NCBI GenBank assembly: GCA_025774935.1
Contig: JALGZK010000001.1
Location: 414,591 to 478,590, forward strand
DNA length: 64,000 nucleotides
Direction of reading: 5' to 3'
From: a bacterium
Lineage (GTDB): Bacteria; Joyebacterota; Joyebacteria; Joyebacterales; Joyebacteraceae
Part shown: piece after piece, positions 16,552 to 25,800 of the stretch
How positions within the stretch are numbered: the stretch's first letter is position 1
Layout: each line of letters begins with the position of its first letter
Made by a program: the position numbers and the translations under genes
Notes under the pieces: generated by a model
The model's input: the letters and a program-made list of their open reading frames with translations, nothing else
Database searches by the model: none
What the model was told of the DNA's origin: nothing

Positions 16552-17425
16552 GGAGCACCTCTCGAAGCGCGCGAATGTGATCCGGCGTGGTTCCGCAGCA
16601 GCCGCCGATGACCTGCACTCCGAGTTCGAGTAGCTCTTTCGCACGCTCGGCCATGAACTCGGGTGTCTCGTCGTAGATCGCGTGGCCGTCGACGATCTGG
16701 GGCAACCCGGCGTTCGGCTGGATCAGAAGCGGTGCGTCGGTGCAGGCCCGGAACTCCCTGGCGATCTCGACCATCGTCTCGCTCCCGTTCCCGCAGTTCG
16801 ATCCCACGACATCCGCCCCGGCTTCCACGAGCCCCGCCGCCGTGCTCGGCACGTCGTTCCCCATGATCGTGTGGAACCCGCGGGGGGTGGCGTCGAATGT
16901 CATCGTCGCCATGACCGGGATTCCTGCCGACACGCTTCGCGCCGCCTCAATCGCGAGTCTCGCTTCACCGACGTCCATCATGGTCTCGATCGTGAGGAGG
17001 TCGACGCCGGCCGCGACGAGCGCTTCCATCTGCCGACGGAAGCCGGCGCGGACCTCGTCCGGGACCGCGTCGCCGAGGGGCTCGAGTATGTGCCCGGAGG
17101 GCCCGCAGGAACCGGACACGTATGCCCGCCCCGCGACGGCCTCGCGCACCGCCTCCACGGCGATCCGGTTGATCTCCTCGGTCTGTCCGTCCAGGCCGTA
17201 GGTCGCGAGCCTCATCGGCGAGCCGCCGAACGTGTTGGTCTGGACGAGCTCTGCGCCCGCGTCGAGGTAGCCCTGGGCTACCTCTCGCAGGAGATCGGGC
17301 CGCGTGAGGTTGAGGGACTCGGGACTGTCCCCTGAGCGCAGGCCGCGCGCCATCAGGAAGCTGCCCGTGGCGCCGTCCGCGATGACGACCGGTCCGTTCC
17401 TCACTCTCTCCAGAAAGGGCCGCAT
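16544..17425 (-). CDS. Homocysteine S-methyltransferase, last gene of the methyl-transfer operon
   Basis: 293 residues from the ATG at 17425; the ribosome binding site GGGGTGA overlaps the end of the upstream corrinoid gene, indicating translational coupling. The TIM-barrel begins VVIADGATGSFL. It has QTNTFGG and the zinc ligands C211 (SNCGNG) and C276-C277 (GGCCGT), as in MetH and betaine-homocysteine methyltransferase. It should bind homocysteine and transfer a methyl group to it, making methionine. It lacks cobalamin and folate domains, so the methyl donor is probably the neighbouring methyl-corrinoid protein. Confidence 0.92.
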   Translation of the reverse strand: MRPFLERVRNGPVVIADGATGSFLMARGLRSGDSPESLNLTRPDLLREVAQGYLDAGAELVQTNTFGGSPMRLATYGLDGQTEEINRIAVEAVREAVAGRAYVSGSCGPSGHILEPLGDAVPDEVRAGFRRQMEALVAAGVDLLTIETMMDVGEARLAIEAARSVSAGIPVMATMTFDATPRGFHTIMGNDVPSTAAGLVEAGADVVGSNCGNGSETMVEIAREFRACTDAPLLIQPNAGLPQIVDGHAIYDETPEFMAERAKELLELGVQVIGGCCGTTPDHIRALREVLLT

Positions 17426-17427
17426 GG

Positions 17428-18060
17428 TCACCCCACGAGCTCCTTCACACACTCGACGGCGTGGGCCGCGTCGAATCCGTAGCTGTCCGCTCCGATCTCC
17501 CGGGCGAACTCCTCAGTCACCGGCGCACCGCCCACCACCGTCCTGACGGAGGAGTCCAGTCCCCGCTCCTTCAGGAGCGCGATCACCTTCTTCATGCCGG
17601 GCATCGTCGTGGTCAGGAGCGCCGACATGCCGATGACGCTCGCTCCGGTCTCGTGCGCCGTGTCGACGAACGTCTCGGGAGAGACGTCCTTGCCCAGGTC
17701 TATGACCTCGAACCCCGCGCCACTCAGCATGATGCCGACCAGGTTCTTCCCGATGTCGTGGAGGTCGCCCTGAACCGTCCCGATCACGACGGTTCCACGC
17801 GACAGCGCGACGGCCTTCCCGAGGTGAGGTTCGAGCAGCTCGAGGCCCGCGTTCATCGCCCTCGCGGCCAGGAGCACTTCGGGAAGAAAGACCTCGTGGT
17901 TCCGGAAGCGATCTCCCACGACCTGCATCCCCGCGAGCAGCCCCCGCTCTAGAATCACTCCGGCCTCGAGCTCCTGCTCCAACGCCGACTGGGTGAGGGC
18001 CCGAACCGCCTCGTGCGCTCCGCATTCGAGTTCGGAAGCGATCTGTGACAGGATCTCCAT
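17428..18060 (-). CDS. Corrinoid (B12-binding) methyl-carrier protein, MttC/MtbC type
   Basis: 210 residues, the normal size for a methyltransferase corrinoid protein. A four-helix cap (about 1-85) contains GLLAGMQVVGDRFR. The Rossmann-like domain follows with the cobalt-ligand motif D99-x-H101-x-x-G104 (GDLHDIGKN) and a later VGGAPVT. H101 should be the lower axial ligand of the bound corrinoid. The start codon directly abuts the stop of the upstream activation gene and its stop lies 2 nt before the next start. It is the carrier between the MttB-family enzyme and the homocysteine methyltransferase. Confidence 0.94.
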   Translation of the reverse strand: MEILSQIASELECGAHEAVRALTQSALEQELEAGVILERGLLAGMQVVGDRFRNHEVFLPEVLLAARAMNAGLELLEPHLGKAVALSRGTVVIGTVQGDLHDIGKNLVGIMLSGAGFEVIDLGKDVSPETFVDTAHETGASVIGMSALLTTTMPGMKKVIALLKERGLDSSVRTVVGGAPVTEEFAREIGADSYGFDAAHAVECVKELVG

Positions 18061-18789
18061 TCACGGCTCCTTCCGCAGGTTCTGCCGGATCTTCCGCATT
18101 CGGGACCTGCAGCTCTTCGTCCGGCAGTCCGGGCAAAACGGGTAGTCGTCGGCGATCTCGTGGATGGCAGCCGGTCCCGTGACCATCACTCCGGAGATCG
18201 ACTTGAGCGGCTGCATGAGACAGCTGTCCGTCAATAGGATCCCGATCTCATCGGGACGGAGCGCCGCGAAGAGCGCCCGCTGCCCCGTGATGTTCCAACC
18301 GCAGTAGCCGGGGCTGTAGCGAAGCGCCCAGGTGTCGGGACCCGCTGCGTGCCGCGACCGCGCCTCTTCCTGTGCGAGCCCGTCGAGATGAACTCCGGCG
18401 AGCTCCGTACCCTCCGAGGCGGCTGAGTCCAGCGCGGCTCCGAGCGCCGGCCGTCCCGCGTCGAAGAGCTCCGCGATGCGGTCGCTGAGTTCGGCGCCGA
18501 CAGTGGCTGCGAACAGCGCCAGTCGCTCAGCCCGCGGGAAGATCGCGAGAAGGGGAGAGGACGGCTCGTTGTCGCCGGCCCCTTCGTAGACCTCCGCGAA
18601 CTCGCGCGCGCCGATGTCGGCTGTGACCGCCCGCGGTTCCGCCTTCGCTCGGAACTCCTCGAGCGCTTCCTCGAGCAGGCGTTCGACGCGCGGCCCCGGC
18701 GAGCGATCGGTCGTCCCGCCCATGGCGCGCAGGACCGCCGCGCCGCTGGGCACGACCGCAGCAACCGGGATCTCGAACGTCCGTCTCAT
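18061..18789 (-). CDS. Methionine-synthase activation-domain-like protein
   Basis: 242 residues. The centre reads RYSPGYCGWNITGQ, then LTDSCLMQPLKSISGVMVTG, matching the stand-alone form of the MetH reactivation (AdoMet-binding) domain. This domain remethylates inactivated cob(II)alamin with SAM and an electron donor. A Cys-rich tail (FCPDCRTKSCRSRMRK) may bind a metal or cluster and is not in MetH itself. Its start overlaps the stop of the upstream MttB-family gene by 4 nt (ATGA). It probably repairs the corrinoid protein encoded next in the operon. Confidence 0.88.
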   Translation of the reverse strand: MRRTFEIPVAAVVPSGAAVLRAMGGTTDRSPGPRVERLLEEALEEFRAKAEPRAVTADIGAREFAEVYEGAGDNEPSSPLLAIFPRAERLALFAATVGAELSDRIAELFDAGRPALGAALDSAASEGTELAGVHLDGLAQEEARSRHAAGPDTWALRYSPGYCGWNITGQRALFAALRPDEIGILLTDSCLMQPLKSISGVMVTGPAAIHEIADDYPFCPDCRTKSCRSRMRKIRQNLRKEP

Positions 18790-20264
18790 CGCGCTGGGAC
18801 CTCCTGGGACTCCCGATCGGGCAGCCGGTCGAGCCCGTGACGCCGGGCCTCCTCGGTCATGAGCTCCACGAGGTCCCTCTTCACGTCGTCAGACACGCGC
18901 GACGGCTCGTACTCCTCGAGGTGGCGGAGGACCTCGCGGTGCGCTCGCTCTCCGAGCGTGGTCTTACCTTCGGCCTGCCAGCGGGAGAGGTTCGCGCGCT
19001 CGATCACGGGTCCCGGGAAATAGTGCTCGCTCCTGAGATGCTTCCGGGTGTGGTCGGCGATGAGGACGTGTCCGTCCCTGAGCATCTCCTCGAAGAGGGG
19101 CTGCGCCGGGAAGTCGTCTCTGGGCTCGATCCCGCGGATCATGCGCTGGGTCATCCCGCAGATCTCGTTGTCGACGACGAGCTTCTCCGGACTCACGCAG
19201 CTCTCGAAGTCGAGCATGCCGGGCCCCGAGATGCTGTTGATGCCGGTCAGCGCTGCGAGCGTCGCGCCCATCGACGTCTCGAGGCCTGCCTGTGCGTCGA
19301 GCGCTTTGGCGTCGCTCAGGCCAATGTACGCCTGGGTGGGAATGCCGAGGTGCTTCCCGATCTCGCTGTACGCGCAATCGATCATCTGGGTCTCGACCGC
19401 TCCCATGGGCGTCGTCTCGTAGCGGATGTCGAAGGCAGCGGGGGAGCCGCCGTAGAGAACGGGGCAGCCGGGGTTCGCGAGCTGGCTCAACACGACGCCG
19501 CTCAGAGTTTCCGCTGTGTGCTGCACGAGGCTGCCGACGATGGTCACCGGTCCCATGAAGCCCGAGAGCGGCATCGAGACGAACTCGATCGGAACCGAAT
19601 CGGCGGCACAGTCGAGGAGGTTCTGCGCCGTCACGTCGCTCCACTTCAGGGGCGCGGTCGGGCAGGCGGAGAAGATCGTGAGGGGCTTTTCCCGGAGCGC
19701 CGCGGCCGAACCGCGTACCGCGAGCTGGAGGTCTCGCATCAGCGCGTACGACTCGATCGTGAACGCCCCGGTCACGACCGGCTTCTCGCAGTAGAGGAGG
19801 CAGAGGAAGAGCCGGTAGCTGTCCTGAATCGCCTCGGGCACGTCGCTGCAGATGAAGGCAGTGCTCTGTGCCTCGATGTGCTCCATGCGGCTCGTGAGTT
19901 TCGTGAAGCGCACCAGGTCGCCGGTCACCGGAGTCCGCATCTCGCTCGTGCCTGCGTCGAGCACGGTGATGCCAGAGGACCCGGGGGTGAAGTGAACGCG
20001 ATCTCCGGAGAGATCGTGGGTCTGTTCGCCCAGGCAGTCGTAGAGCGCGAACCCACTCGGCGCCTTCGAGATCGCCTCCGTCACGAGGGAGCCGGGGAGG
20101 GTGACCCTCCCGCTCTCACGATCGACCGTGGCGCCGTGGTCAGCGAGGAGCGCCACTGCGTTGTCGTTCTGGACCTTGACTCCGAGCGTAGCGAGGAGAT
20201 CGAGCGCCTCGTCGACGATCCGCTCGAGGAGGTCCGTGCTAAGAAGCTGCAATCTAGGACGCAT
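18786..20264 (-). CDS. MttB-family (non-pyrrolysine) methylamine:corrinoid methyltransferase
   Basis: 492 residues, similar to MttB length. Recognisable segments are LLATLGVKVQND near the start, PGSSGITVLDAGT, FSACPTAPLKWSD, YGGSPAAFDIRYETTPMGA and LGIPTQAYIGLSDAKALD. The frame has no amber codon, so it belongs to the large non-pyrrolysine branch. Characterised members demethylate quaternary amines such as glycine betaine, proline betaine or carnitine and pass the methyl group to a corrinoid protein. The substrate here is not determinable. It is the first gene of a four-gene operon; a GGAGAGAG ribosome binding site precedes it. Confidence 0.92.
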   Translation of the reverse strand: MRPRLQLLSTDLLERIVDEALDLLATLGVKVQNDNAVALLADHGATVDRESGRVTLPGSLVTEAISKAPSGFALYDCLGEQTHDLSGDRVHFTPGSSGITVLDAGTSEMRTPVTGDLVRFTKLTSRMEHIEAQSTAFICSDVPEAIQDSYRLFLCLLYCEKPVVTGAFTIESYALMRDLQLAVRGSAAALREKPLTIFSACPTAPLKWSDVTAQNLLDCAADSVPIEFVSMPLSGFMGPVTIVGSLVQHTAETLSGVVLSQLANPGCPVLYGGSPAAFDIRYETTPMGAVETQMIDCAYSEIGKHLGIPTQAYIGLSDAKALDAQAGLETSMGATLAALTGINSISGPGMLDFESCVSPEKLVVDNEICGMTQRMIRGIEPRDDFPAQPLFEEMLRDGHVLIADHTRKHLRSEHYFPGPVIERANLSRWQAEGKTTLGERAHREVLRHLEEYEPSRVSDDVKRDLVELMTEEARRHGLDRLPDRESQEVPAR

Positions 20265-20320
20265 GGGTTCTCTCTCCGGGAGATCCTGCCCCGACGCTGC
20301 GCGACGGGGGAGGGCGGTCG

Positions 20321-20350
20321 TTGCTAGAGCCGCTTCGATTGTGCTACAGA
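20321..20350 (+). promoter_or_regulatory. Candidate extended -10 promoter for the DUF1858-like gene
   Basis: TTGCTA (20321-20326), an 18-nt spacer ending in TGC, then TACAGA (20345-20350). It lies in the 246-nt divergent region between the MttB-family gene and the gene at 20511; no convincing promoter for the minus-strand operon was found there. Confidence 0.4.
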
Positions 20351-20510
20351 TTGGCTCCTGACGCCAGTCCTCGAACGGGGGAGCAGACAGCCTTCGCGGA
20401 CGGGATGCAGCGAACCGTTCCTGCCCGGGGCCGCTCTAAACAACGGTCAGCATTCGCCCGGGCCGCGCCGGCATGCGGCGCCGACAGCCCGATAGCACGG
20501 AGGAGAGCAC

Positions 20511-20744
20511 ATGCAGGAGAATACCCTCTCGATCGCCGCCACCACCAACATCGCGGAGCTCCTCGACCACCACCCCGAGCTCCTGGACGTGCTCGTGGAG
20601 CTCGCACCGGCCCTGAAGAACCTCAAGAACCCCGTGATGCGAAAGGCGATGGCCAAGTTCGCCACGCTTCAGACGGCAGCGGACAAGGCAGGACTGCCGG
20701 TTGAGGAGCTGGTCGAGAAGCTCCGCTCGGCGGTGGTGGAGTAG
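20511..20744 (+). CDS. DUF1858-like small helical protein
   Basis: 77 residues starting at ATG 20511. The pattern TNIAELLDHHPELLDVLVELAP followed by KNLKNPVMRKAMAKFATL and AGLPVEELVEKLR matches the DUF1858 domain, a small helical module often found beside iron-sulfur or heme-NO-response proteins. Here it stands alone. Function is unknown. It has its own candidate promoter and is closed by a 12-bp stem-loop. Confidence 0.8.
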   Translation: MQENTLSIAATTNIAELLDHHPELLDVLVELAPALKNLKNPVMRKAMAKFATLQTAADKAGLPVEELVEKLRSAVVE

Positions 20745-20771
20745 ACTCCGGCCGGTGACCCCAGTCACGAA

Positions 20772-20797
20772 GCGGCCGCCTCGTTCGAGGCGGCCGC
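20772..20797 (+). terminator. 12-bp stem-loop after the DUF1858-like gene
   Basis: GCGGCCGCCTCG and CGAGGCGGCCGC are perfect complements separated by TT, which gives a practical loop of four. No T-tract. Confidence 0.65.
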
Positions 20798-20815
20798 GCT
20801 CGGCGACCGCGAGCG

Positions 20816-20844
20816 TTGCGGCCCCCTCCGGAGCGTGGTATAAT
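20816..20844 (+). promoter_or_regulatory. Strong extended -10 promoter of the beta-helix gene
   Basis: TTGCGG (20816-20821), 17 nt, then a consensus TATAAT (20839-20844) preceded by TGG. The next start codon is at 20952, giving a leader of about 100 nt. Confidence 0.75.
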
Positions 20845-20951
20845 GAATGCGCTCATCAAGAACATCCGCCCCTGCGCGAGAGCAGTCCGCAAACGGGCTC
20901 TCTGCCCGCTCGGACTCCCATCGCGCCCTCCACCGACAGGGAGCGGCCCGC

Positions 20952-21737
20952 ATGGACCTCAGTTCGAGACGCATCGCGGCGCTGGCCACGGCCACCCTCG
21001 TCGCTACGGCCCCGGCCTGTCTCGCCACCGTCATCGACGTACCTGACGACCAGCCAACCATCCAGCTCGGCATCGTGAACGCGGCCGACGGCGACACCGT
21101 CCTCGTCGCTCCCGACACCTACCACGAGGAGATCGACTTCCTCGGGAAGCCGGTCACGGTCGGGAGCTGGTACCTCACAACCGGAGATCCGGCCTACGTG
21201 GCGAGCACGGTCATCGACGGCCAGGGAGGCATGCTCGGTCCCCTGGTGACGTTCGAGAGCGGGGAGGACTCGCTCTCCGCGCTCGTCGGCGTGACGGTGC
21301 AGGGAGGATGGTCGCTGAGTGGAGGAGGCTTCCGCTGCGTCGGAGCCTCACCCCGGATCGCCGGCTGCACGATTCGCCTCAACGAAGCCTACCAGCAGGG
21401 GGCGGGGTTCTACCTGAACGGGGGGAGCCCCATCGTCGAGGGCAACCGCTTCGAGGCAAATGAGGTGACGCAGGACTCGGGCGGCGGGATCGCGATCTGG
21501 AACGGTGCTCCTCGCGTCGCCGGCAACGTCTTCGTCGACAACGTCGCGAACTCGACCGGTGGCGCGATCTTCTGCGAGAACGCGTCGCCTCTGATTATGG
21601 ACAACCTCATCGACGGGAACTCCGGTTCGAACATCTACGCCGGCGGCATCATGAGCCGGAACTGCACCCCCGTGATCGTGGGGAACGTGATCTCGAACAA
21701 CGACACGAACGGGTACGGCGGGGGAATCTTCTTCTGA
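20952..21737 (+). pseudogene. Secreted beta-helix protein, N-terminal part ending at an in-frame TGA
   Basis: 261 codons from ATG 20952 (AGGGAG upstream). A signal peptide is followed by ATVIDVPDDQPTIQLGI and repeats of the right-handed beta-helix kind (GGGF, SPRIAGCTI..N, GSPIVEGNRFEAN, GGGIAIW). The frame stops at TGA 21735-21737 inside a repeat (GGGIFF). The same frame then resumes the repeat pattern about 30 codons later, so the two pieces were one gene. A 7-bp stem-loop (21749-21766) follows the stop. A truncated product would lack the FlgD-like tail. Confidence 0.75.
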
Positions 21738-22682
21738 CTGCCGGGCTCGAGCCGCGGGTGCGGCTCTCCGGACCGAACGTCGACGGCGGACTTCGACCCG
21801 GACCGACTTCCGCGTACGGGGCGCAGCCCCGCAATCGACGGGAACGTCATCTTCGGGAACACGGCGTTCAGCGGAGGTGGAGGAGTCAGGCTCTGCTTCT
21901 TCGCCGGGATCATCGAGGAGCCGACCTTCCAGTGGAACACCATCTTCGACAACGAGACGTACGAGGAAGGCGGCGGCGTGTTGGTGTACGAGGCGGATCC
22001 GGTCATAGCGAGCTGTACCATCGACGGCAACAGCGCCGGCACGCTCGGAGGAGGAGTCTGCGCGGGACGCAGAGCAGTGGCCCCCATCCAGACGACGACC
22101 ATCACCAATACGATCGTGGCGAACTCGGAGTCAGGGGGAGGAGTGGCCTCAGAGCTCGCGCCTGTCGAGACATCGCTGTGCGATGTCTGGAACAACACGG
22201 GCGGCAACTACGTGAACTGCGCGCCGGCACCGAACGACATGTCCCTCGATCCACTCTACTGCGACGTCACGAACGACGACTTCACGCTCCGCGACGACTC
22301 GCCGTGCCTGCCGGAGAACAACGCCTGGAGCGCGCTCATAGGCGCGCACGGCGCGGGAGGCTGCGGGACGTCGGTCGGCGACGAGTCCGCCGGGCGAGCG
22401 TTCCGCCTCCACCGACCGTTCCCGAGCCCGTCGAGCGGACCCGTCGTGCTCGGGTACTCGCTGAGCGTCCCCGTCGCGTCCGTCGGTCTCGCCGTCCTCA
22501 GCATCGACGGCCGAGTGGTGAGGAGATTCGAGCGCCTGTCCGGGACTCCGGGCGACCACGGGGTCCCGTGGGACTGCACGAACGAACGGGGGCAGCCTGT
22601 CGCCTCCGGCGTGTACGTCGTGCGCGGGATTGCCGACGGGCGCCCCGAGTACAGCGGGCTCGTCATCCTCAGGCGCCGCTAG
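21738..22682 (+). pseudogene. C-terminal part of the interrupted beta-helix protein, with FlgD-like tail
   Basis: This is in the same frame as the preceding fragment, after the TGA. The first 30 or so codons do not fit the helix pattern (Arg/Pro/Ser-rich), then repeats return: SPAIDGNVIFGN, GGGGVRL, WNTIFDNETY..GGGV, IASCTIDGNSA. The C-terminus is FlgD-like (LHRPFPSPSSGPVVLGY, LSIDGRVVRRFE, ASGVYVVRG). No start codon with a ribosome binding site lies between the stop and the repeats, so independent translation is doubtful. Confidence 0.7.
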
Positions 22683-22737
22683 AACGACCCAGGGACGCCC
22701 GGCAGGGGCCCTCTGGACAACGCTGAGCGCTCCGTCA

Positions 22738-22766
22738 TTGACCATCGTTCAAATCTGTGATATCCT
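22738..22766 (+). promoter_or_regulatory. Promoter of the giant Asp-rich repeat gene
   Basis: TTGACC (22738-22743), 17 nt ending in TGA, then TATCCT (22761-22766), an extended -10. It lies 49 nt before the start codon. Confidence 0.6.
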
Positions 22767-22815
22767 AGTATAGTCTACATACGAATCGCACACGGTGCCC
22801 CACGGAGGTTGCAGC

Positions 22816-25800
22816 GTGAAGAGACTCCTGTACCTGATGGCGGTGCTCCTGCTCCTACTCGCCGCCACGGCGGCGGCCCAGACGAGGGTCGACACGGACG
22901 GGGACGGGCTCGAGGACGACATCGAGATCAGCCTCGGGACCGACCCGAACGACGACGACACCGACGACGACGGGTTGATGGACGGGACGGAGGACGAGAA
23001 CCACAACGGTGTCGTCAACCCTCAAGAGACGAGCCCGCTGCTGTTCGATTCGGACACGGACGGTCTCTCCGACGGCCTCGAACTCGGTCTGACCGCGCCC
23101 GAGGGGAACGACACCGACCTCGGGCTCTTCGTCGCGGACACCGACCCGCTGAGCACGACCGATCCGCTCGATGCGGACTCCGACGACGACGGTCTCACCG
23201 ACGGCGAGGAGGACGCGAACGGGAACGGAGCGGCCGACCCCGGCGAGGGCGACCCCAACGACGGCGACACCGACGACGATGGGCTCACAGACTACGAGGA
23301 GCTCATCACCTACGGCACCGACCCGAGCGACAGCGACACGGACGACGACGGACTCTCCGACTACGACGAGATCATCGTCCACGGCACCAATCCGCTCGAC
23401 GACGACAGCGACGACGACGGGCTTCTGGATGGCGAAGAGGTCCTGACGCATCTGACAGATCCGTGGGACGCGGACTCCGACGACGATGGGCTCGAGGACG
23501 GGGTCGAGGTGCTGACGGCGCTCACCGACCCGCTCGACGACGACTCTGACGACGACGGTCTGCTGGACGGCACCGAGGACGCGAACGGCGACGGGATCGT
23601 CGACCCGGGCGAGACCGAGCCGCTACTCTTCGACAGCGACACCGACCTCCTCTCGGACGGCCTCGAGTCGGGGCTGGTCGCGCCCCAGGGAACGGACACG
23701 AATCTGGGCGTCTTCGTCGCGGACACCGACCCGCTGACGACGACCGACCCCGTCGATGCGGACAGCGACGACGACGGACTCACGGACGGGGAGGAAGACG
23801 CCGACCTGGACGGTGCGGTCGACGCGACCGAGACCGACCCGAACCTCGCCGACACCGACTCCGACGGACTGAGCGACGGCGACGAGGTCCTGACGTACCT
23901 GACCGATCCTCTCGACGCTGACTCGGACGACGACGGTCTCACGGACGGTGACGAGGTAAACGTCTATGGCACTGAGCCGCTCGATGACGACTCGGACGAC
24001 GACCTCCTCCTCGACGGCGAAGAGGTCTTGACGCACCTGACCGACCCGCTCGACGCGGACTCCGACGACGATGGGCTCTCGGACGGCGTCGAGGTGCTGA
24101 CCGCATTGACGAATCCGCTCGACGATGACACCGACGACGACGGGCTCATGGATGGCACGGAGGACGCCAACGGCAACGGCGTCGTCGATCCCGGCGAGAC
24201 GGACCCGCTTCTCTTCGACACCGACTCCGATCTCCTGTCGGACGGTCTCGAGTCCGGTCTGGAAGTGCCCGAGGGGACCGGCACCGATCTCGGCGTCTTC
24301 GTCGCGGACACGGACCCCTTGACCACGACCGACCCGCTCGACGACGATTCGGACGACGACACGCTCACCGACGGCGCGGAGGACGCGGACCAGGACGGCG
24401 CCGTCGATCCGACGGAGACGGACCCCAACCTCGCCGACACGGACGGCGACGGGCTTTCGGACGGGGACGAGCTCCTGATCCACGGCACCGATCCGCTCGA
24501 CCCCGACACCGACGAGGACGGGCTGTCCGACGGCGACGAAGTGCTCGTCCATCTGACCGACCCGCTCGACCCCGACTCCGACGATGACGGACTCAACGAC
24601 GGCGACGAGATCCTGACGCACCTGACGGATCCGTGGGACGCGGACTCCGACGACGACGGGCTCGAGGACGGCGTCGAGGTGCTGACTGCGCTGACCGACC
24701 CGCTCGACGACGACACCGACGACGACGGACTCCTCGACGGGATCGAGGATGTGAACGGAGACGGGATCGTCGACCCGGGCGAGACCGAGCCGCTCCTCTT
24801 CGACAGCGACACCGACCTCCTCTCCGACGGTCTCGAGTCCGGCCTCGAGGCGCCGCAGGGCTCCGGGACGGACCTCGGCGTCTTCGTCGCGGACACGGAC
24901 CCCCTGACCACGACCGACCCGACCGACGCCGACTCGGATGACGACGGGCTCTCGGACGGAGCAGAGGACGCCGACCTCGACGGCGCCATCGACGAGGGAG
25001 AGACGGATCCGAACGACGCCGATTCCGACGACGACGGGCTCTCGGACGGCGTCGAGGTCCTGACGGCGCTGACCGATCCGCTCGATGACGACACCGACGA
25101 CGACGGGCTCATGGACGGGACCGAGGACGCCAACGGCGACGGCGTCGTCGATCCTGGGGAGACGGACCCGCTCCTCTTCGACACCGACACCGACCTCCTG
25201 TCGGACGGTCTCGAGTCGGGCCTCGAGGCGCCAGAGGGCACCGGCACCGACCTCGGCGTCTTCGTCGCGGACACGGACCCGCTGACCACGACAGACCCGA
25301 CCGATGCCGACTCGGATGACGACGGCCTCGCGGACGGAGCAGAGGACGCCGACCTCGACGGCGCCATCGACGAGGGAGAGACGGATCCGAACGACGCCGA
25401 TTCCGACGACGACGGGCTCTCGGACGGCATCGAAGTGCTGACGGCGCTGACGGACCCGCTCGACGACGACACCGACGACGACGGGCTCATGGACGGGACC
25501 GAGGACGCCAACGGCGACGGTATCGTCGACCCGGGCGAGACGAACCCGCTCCTCTTCGACACCGACTGGGACCTCCTCTCAGACGGCCTCGAGTCGGGAC
25601 TCGAAGCCCCGGAGGGGACCGGCACCGACCTCGGCATCTTCGTCGCGGACACGGACCCGCTGACCACGACCGACCCGACCGACGCCGACTCGGACGACGA
25701 CGTCCTGACGGACGGAGCCGAGGACGCGGACCTCGACGGAGCGGTCGACGCGACCGAGACCGACCCGAACGTGGCCGACACGGACGGTGACGGGCTCTCG

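Noticed and set aside
18786..20264. Pyrrolysine in the MttB-family enzyme
   Set aside because: The frame has no internal amber codon and is full length.
20265..20510. Search for a cobalamin or SAM riboswitch ahead of the MttB-family operon
   Set aside because: No conserved box of either class was recognised; the region shows only the ribosome binding site and a plus-strand promoter.
24970..25725. CRISPR-like or mobile repeat
   Set aside because: The repeats are in-frame coding units without spacers, target duplications or transposase genes.
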